Origin: Chloroflexota bacterium
Lineage (GTDB): Bacteria > Chloroflexota > Dehalococcoidia > GIF9 > AB-539-J10
Length of the DNA stretch: 7,494 bases
Direction: 5' to 3'
Assembly: GCA_015222295.1 (NCBI GenBank)
Contig: JADFUZ010000067.1
Coordinates: forward strand, 1-7,494
Made by a program: the position numbers and the translations under genes
Notes under the pieces: generated by a model
What the model was told of the DNA's origin: nothing
Database searches by the model: none
The model's input: only the letters and a program-made list of their open reading frames with translations
In this document: positions 5,556 to 7,494 of the stretch, one piece after another
How positions within the stretch are numbered: position 1 is the first letter of the stretch
Layout of the letters: each line of letters begins with the position of its first letter

Positions 5556-5633
5556 TTCCAGGCCGCCACCACCGCCGCGCTGGACGCGCTCCTGCCCTCC
5601 ATCCTGGATCAGGCGTTCAAGGGGGAGTTGTGA
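5556..5633 (+). pseudogene. hsdS: HsdS C-terminal tail remnant, copy R4
   Basis: The frame reads FQAATTAALDALLPSILD then QAFKGEL-stop (TGA 5631-5633), a standard HsdS ending of 25 residues. It begins directly at the end of the inverted repeat. Relative to R2 it lacks 11 codons (ARDEAVRQHHA) in frame but is otherwise nearly the same. The stop overlaps a possible GTG start (GTGA at 5630-5633), as at operon junctions. There is no start codon of its own. Confidence 0.8.
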
Positions 5634-5677
5634 CCAGAGCCATCCTGGACCCTCGCAAGATCCGCCGTGACTTCTAG
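5630..5677 (+). pseudogene. Short downstream frame overlapping tail R4
   Basis: A GTG overlapping the tail stop opens a 15-codon frame, VTRAILDPRKIRRDF, then TAG. The overlap resembles a natural junction between hsdS and a following gene. The peptide could be the cut-off N-terminus of that gene; LDPRKIRRDF is vaguely like the start of cysteine desulfurases, which may be chance. It is too short to identify. No SD precedes it. Confidence 0.25.
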
Positions 5678-5700
5678 CACAGCAGACTTGGTTGCCGCGG

Positions 5701-6405
5701 ATGAAGAACCAATACTTTGGTGATGTCAACGATTATCGCAAGTACGGCTTGCTGCGCGCACTGACAGCTGGCAGTGAAATAACAACGACTATCTGCTGGA
5801 TGCTCACGCCCGATGATGGTCGCTCTGATGGAAAGTTCACAACCTACTTGATGCAACCTGAGAGATGGCGGCACTTTGATCCAGAGCTTCTCGATACACT
5901 GCAGGGGTTGGTCAGGGATGAGAGAAGTGTCGCTCATCTGGAAAAGGCGAGCCTTCTTCCTAGGACGCGTTTCTACGACGAGATACTGCCCGATGACCAT
6001 CAAGGTAGGCAGCAGTACTTTGCATCCTTTTGGCCTCGGGCACAGAATAGCGATCTCATCTTCTTCGATCCAGACAATGGGGTGGAAGTGAAATCGAAGC
6101 CTTTAGGCCGGAAGGGCTCCTCCAAGTATCTGTACTGGCGCGAGCTGACCCAGGCTTTTTCCGGTGGATCCTCTGTTCTGGTCTACCAACACTTCCCTCG
6201 TGAGAAGCGTACCCCTTTCATCGCGCGAGTGGCGAAGGAAATGGACGGAAGGACCGAAGCCCCCTGCATCTACTCGTTCCGCACGTCACACGTTGTTTTC
6301 TTTCTTCTGCTCTCAGAGCTCTCAAGGCCGACTCTTGAGCTGAATATCCTGCGCGTTTCGGAAACCTGGGCTGGGCAGATAGAAGTGCACAGGCACAAAG
6401 GATGA
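5701..6405 (+). CDS. Conserved unknown protein with FFDPDNG motif
   Basis: Protein of 234 aa. The ATG at 5701 gives MKNQYFGDVNDYRKYGLLR, a well-formed, probably conserved start; a TTG at 5692 adds three residues. No good SD is visible before either. Notable motifs are ICWMLTPDDGRSDGK (31-45), LPDDHQGR (96-103), DLIFFDPDNGVEV (118-130), GRKGSSKYLYW (136-146) and VYQHFPR (161-167). The hydrophobic strand ending FFDPDNG resembles the acidic strand-end motif of Rossmann-type methyltransferases or of nuclease folds, and the later VLVYQHFPR is a typical following strand. No SAM-binding glycine loop is evident, so enzyme class is undecided. There is no signal peptide or membrane segment, so it is probably cytoplasmic. 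The GHKL ATPase starts 12 bases after it, so the two are likely cotranscribed. I know of no firm function. Confidence 0.7.
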   Translation: MKNQYFGDVNDYRKYGLLRALTAGSEITTTICWMLTPDDGRSDGKFTTYLMQPERWRHFDPELLDTLQGLVRDERSVAHLEKASLLPRTRFYDEILPDDHQGRQQYFASFWPRAQNSDLIFFDPDNGVEVKSKPLGRKGSSKYLYWRELTQAFSGGSSVLVYQHFPREKRTPFIARVAKEMDGRTEAPCIYSFRTSHVVFFLLLSELSRPTLELNILRVSETWAGQIEVHRHKG

Positions 6406-6417
6406 GAATTCATCACG

Positions 6418-7494
6418 ATGAAGATCTCACAGAGCCTTGCTGACGCGTTCCATCCTCTGGATCGTAAGCGCTTTGAGACGATAAAGCGCGACGAGTTCAA
6501 GCTCCCCCATACTCTAATTGGTTTAAAATACCTCCGGGACAAGGCAAGAAATGAGCGAGACCTGCGGGAACTCTATCGAGACCGCGCCCTTTATGAGTTG
6601 TTGCAGAATGCTGACGATGCCGGCGCAAAGAAGGCGGCCTACATTCTGTCACGTGATGGTCTGGCATTCGTGCACGACGGGCAATGGTTCACAGTCGACA
6701 ACTTCCGCAGCCTCGCCGACGGCTGGAGCGACAAAGACCCAAGCCAGTGTATCGGGCACAAAGGGTTGGGATTTCGTTCTGTCCTAGATATTACACCTGC
6801 ACCTTATCTGATCAAGGTGGACAGGGAACACTTCTTTGCCGTGAAGTTCACCTGGGCTCTGAACAACGGCCATATTCAGGAAACGCTTGGAAAAGACCCG
6901 ACTCTACGTGAGCATTACAAGAGGTGGACAAAACATGGTCATAGTGTTTGCCCGGTTATGGCTATCCCAGGACTGGCGAAGAAGCACAACCTAGAGGACG
7001 GCACGACTATCCTCGACAGACTGATTCGTGGACGCTATGGCGGCGAGTTTACCACGATGTTCTGGTTCCCCGCGAGAGACCCTGACACCGATCACAAGGT
7101 CCTTGAGGAGCTAGGGCCAACGCCAATCACGGCCGATTCCCACGGTCGACAGGTCTTGCTAAGCTTTCTGAGAGAAGAGGTCAGTGTACTGTTGCCCTTC
7201 CTTGCCTCAGTAGAGGAAGTTGCGATATACGAGGAAGATTGCCGCATCGGTTGGGCACACATACCTGAAGCAGTTGAAGAGCGGCGAGAACGCGAGATAA
7301 CCGTTCATTGGGAGGCTGATGGAGAAACGCATAGCGAGTCCTTCTTTCAAATGCACTTCACATTTGACATTCCTCTTCAAATCCTCAACCAGGCGGACAC
7401 GCCGAAGGCGATCAAGGCACTGAAAGAAAGAGGGACAAGGATTGTATTGTCGGTCCGACTGGAAGACAATCAGCCTATCCAAGATGACGGATCC
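6418..7494 (+). CDS. Sacsin/HSP90-like (GHKL) ATPase, 3'-truncated by window
   Basis: The frame is open for 359 codons to the window edge. The ATG at 6418 follows AAAGGATGAG at a rather long distance (about 15 bases). GHKL ATPase motifs are in order: N-box ELLQNADDAG (60-69, with E60 and N64 for Mg-ATP), FVHDGQWFTVDNF (84-96) as the counterpart of the HNDRPF/DNG region, and IGHKGLGFRSVL (112-123) as the glycine-rich lid motif. ELLQNADDA plus GHKGLGFRSV is the signature of the sacsin N-terminal ATP-binding domain, found in large bacterial proteins that often carry nuclease or other defence domains at the C-terminus. The rest (about 130-359) is a beta-rich region that is probably the transducer part of the fold. 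It follows the FFDPDNG gene as a probable two-gene unit. The effector end lies outside the window. Confidence 0.85.
   Translation, partial: MKISQSLADAFHPLDRKRFETIKRDEFKLPHTLIGLKYLRDKARNERDLRELYRDRALYELLQNADDAGAKKAAYILSRDGLAFVHDGQWFTVDNFRSLADGWSDKDPSQCIGHKGLGFRSVLDITPAPYLIKVDREHFFAVKFTWALNNGHIQETLGKDPTLREHYKRWTKHGHSVCPVMAIPGLAKKHNLEDGTTILDRLIRGRYGGEFTTMFWFPARDPDTDHKVLEELGPTPITADSHGRQVLLSFLREEVSVLLPFLASVEEVAIYEEDCRIGWAHIPEAVEERREREITVHWEADGETHSESFFQMHFTFDIPLQILNQADTPKAIKALKERGTRIVLSVRLEDNQPIQDDGS

Noticed and set aside
81..5633. Integron attC sites
   Set aside because: The repeats encode a conserved peptide and lack the R'/L' core inverted pairs. No integrase gene is in the window.
7489..7494. 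GGATCC at the window end as a cloning-site boundary
   Set aside because: The same hexamer occurs inside at 6166-6171, and the left edge shows no such site. Probably chance or an arbitrary cut.

Overview
The window is a bacterial accessory (defence-island-like) region, with all convincing genes on the + strand. No ribosomal RNA, tRNA or housekeeping gene is present, so the host cannot be named. Moderate-to-high G+C, GC-rich Shine-Dalgarno sites and a dispersed-type CACGAA/TTCGTG inverted repeat suggest an environmental bacterium of the Chloroflexota, Planctomycetota or deltaproteobacterial kind, but this is a weak inference.

Layout: (A) 1-119, the end of an upstream frame finishing in ILDHAFKGEL, the typical last residues of a type I restriction specificity subunit (HsdS). 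(B) 120-1958, a near-consensus sigma70 promoter, a roughly 350-nt intensely hairpinned RNA ending in a terminator-like 17-bp stem, then a 464-aa group II-like reverse transcriptase (RT) with an intact YADD centre. (C) 1922-1984, a second HsdS-like tail overlapping the RT stop, followed by a small basic protein, a uracil-DNA-glycosylase-like protein and an HNH nuclease with a family-specific N-terminal domain. (D) 3996-4178, a third HsdS tail, followed by a PD-(D/E)XK nuclease that ends 4 bases before a fourth, very short HsdS tail (5458-5481). (E) 5484-5555, a non-coding hairpin built from 9-nt units, then a fifth HsdS tail (5556-5633). (F) 5701-7494, a conserved unknown protein with an FFDPDNG motif and the first 359 codons of a sacsin/HSP90-type (GHKL) ATPase that runs off the window.

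Two features stand out. First, five copies of the 3' end of hsdS, each ending at its stop codon, punctuate the region and separate unrelated gene modules, as if cassettes had repeatedly been joined to, or inserted behind, an hsdS 3' end. No complete hsdS, hsdM or hsdR lies in the window. Second, the promoter, structured RNA and RT form the layout of an RNA-templated retroelement or defence RT system, but without retron, DGR or complete group II intron signatures. Whether the RT system is one more cargo cassette or is itself the agent that moves sequence between hsdS tails cannot be settled from sequence alone.

The nucleases, UDG-like protein and GHKL ATPase fit an anti-phage or anti-plasmid role. 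They probably form separate transcription units brought together by cassette gain rather than one pathway.
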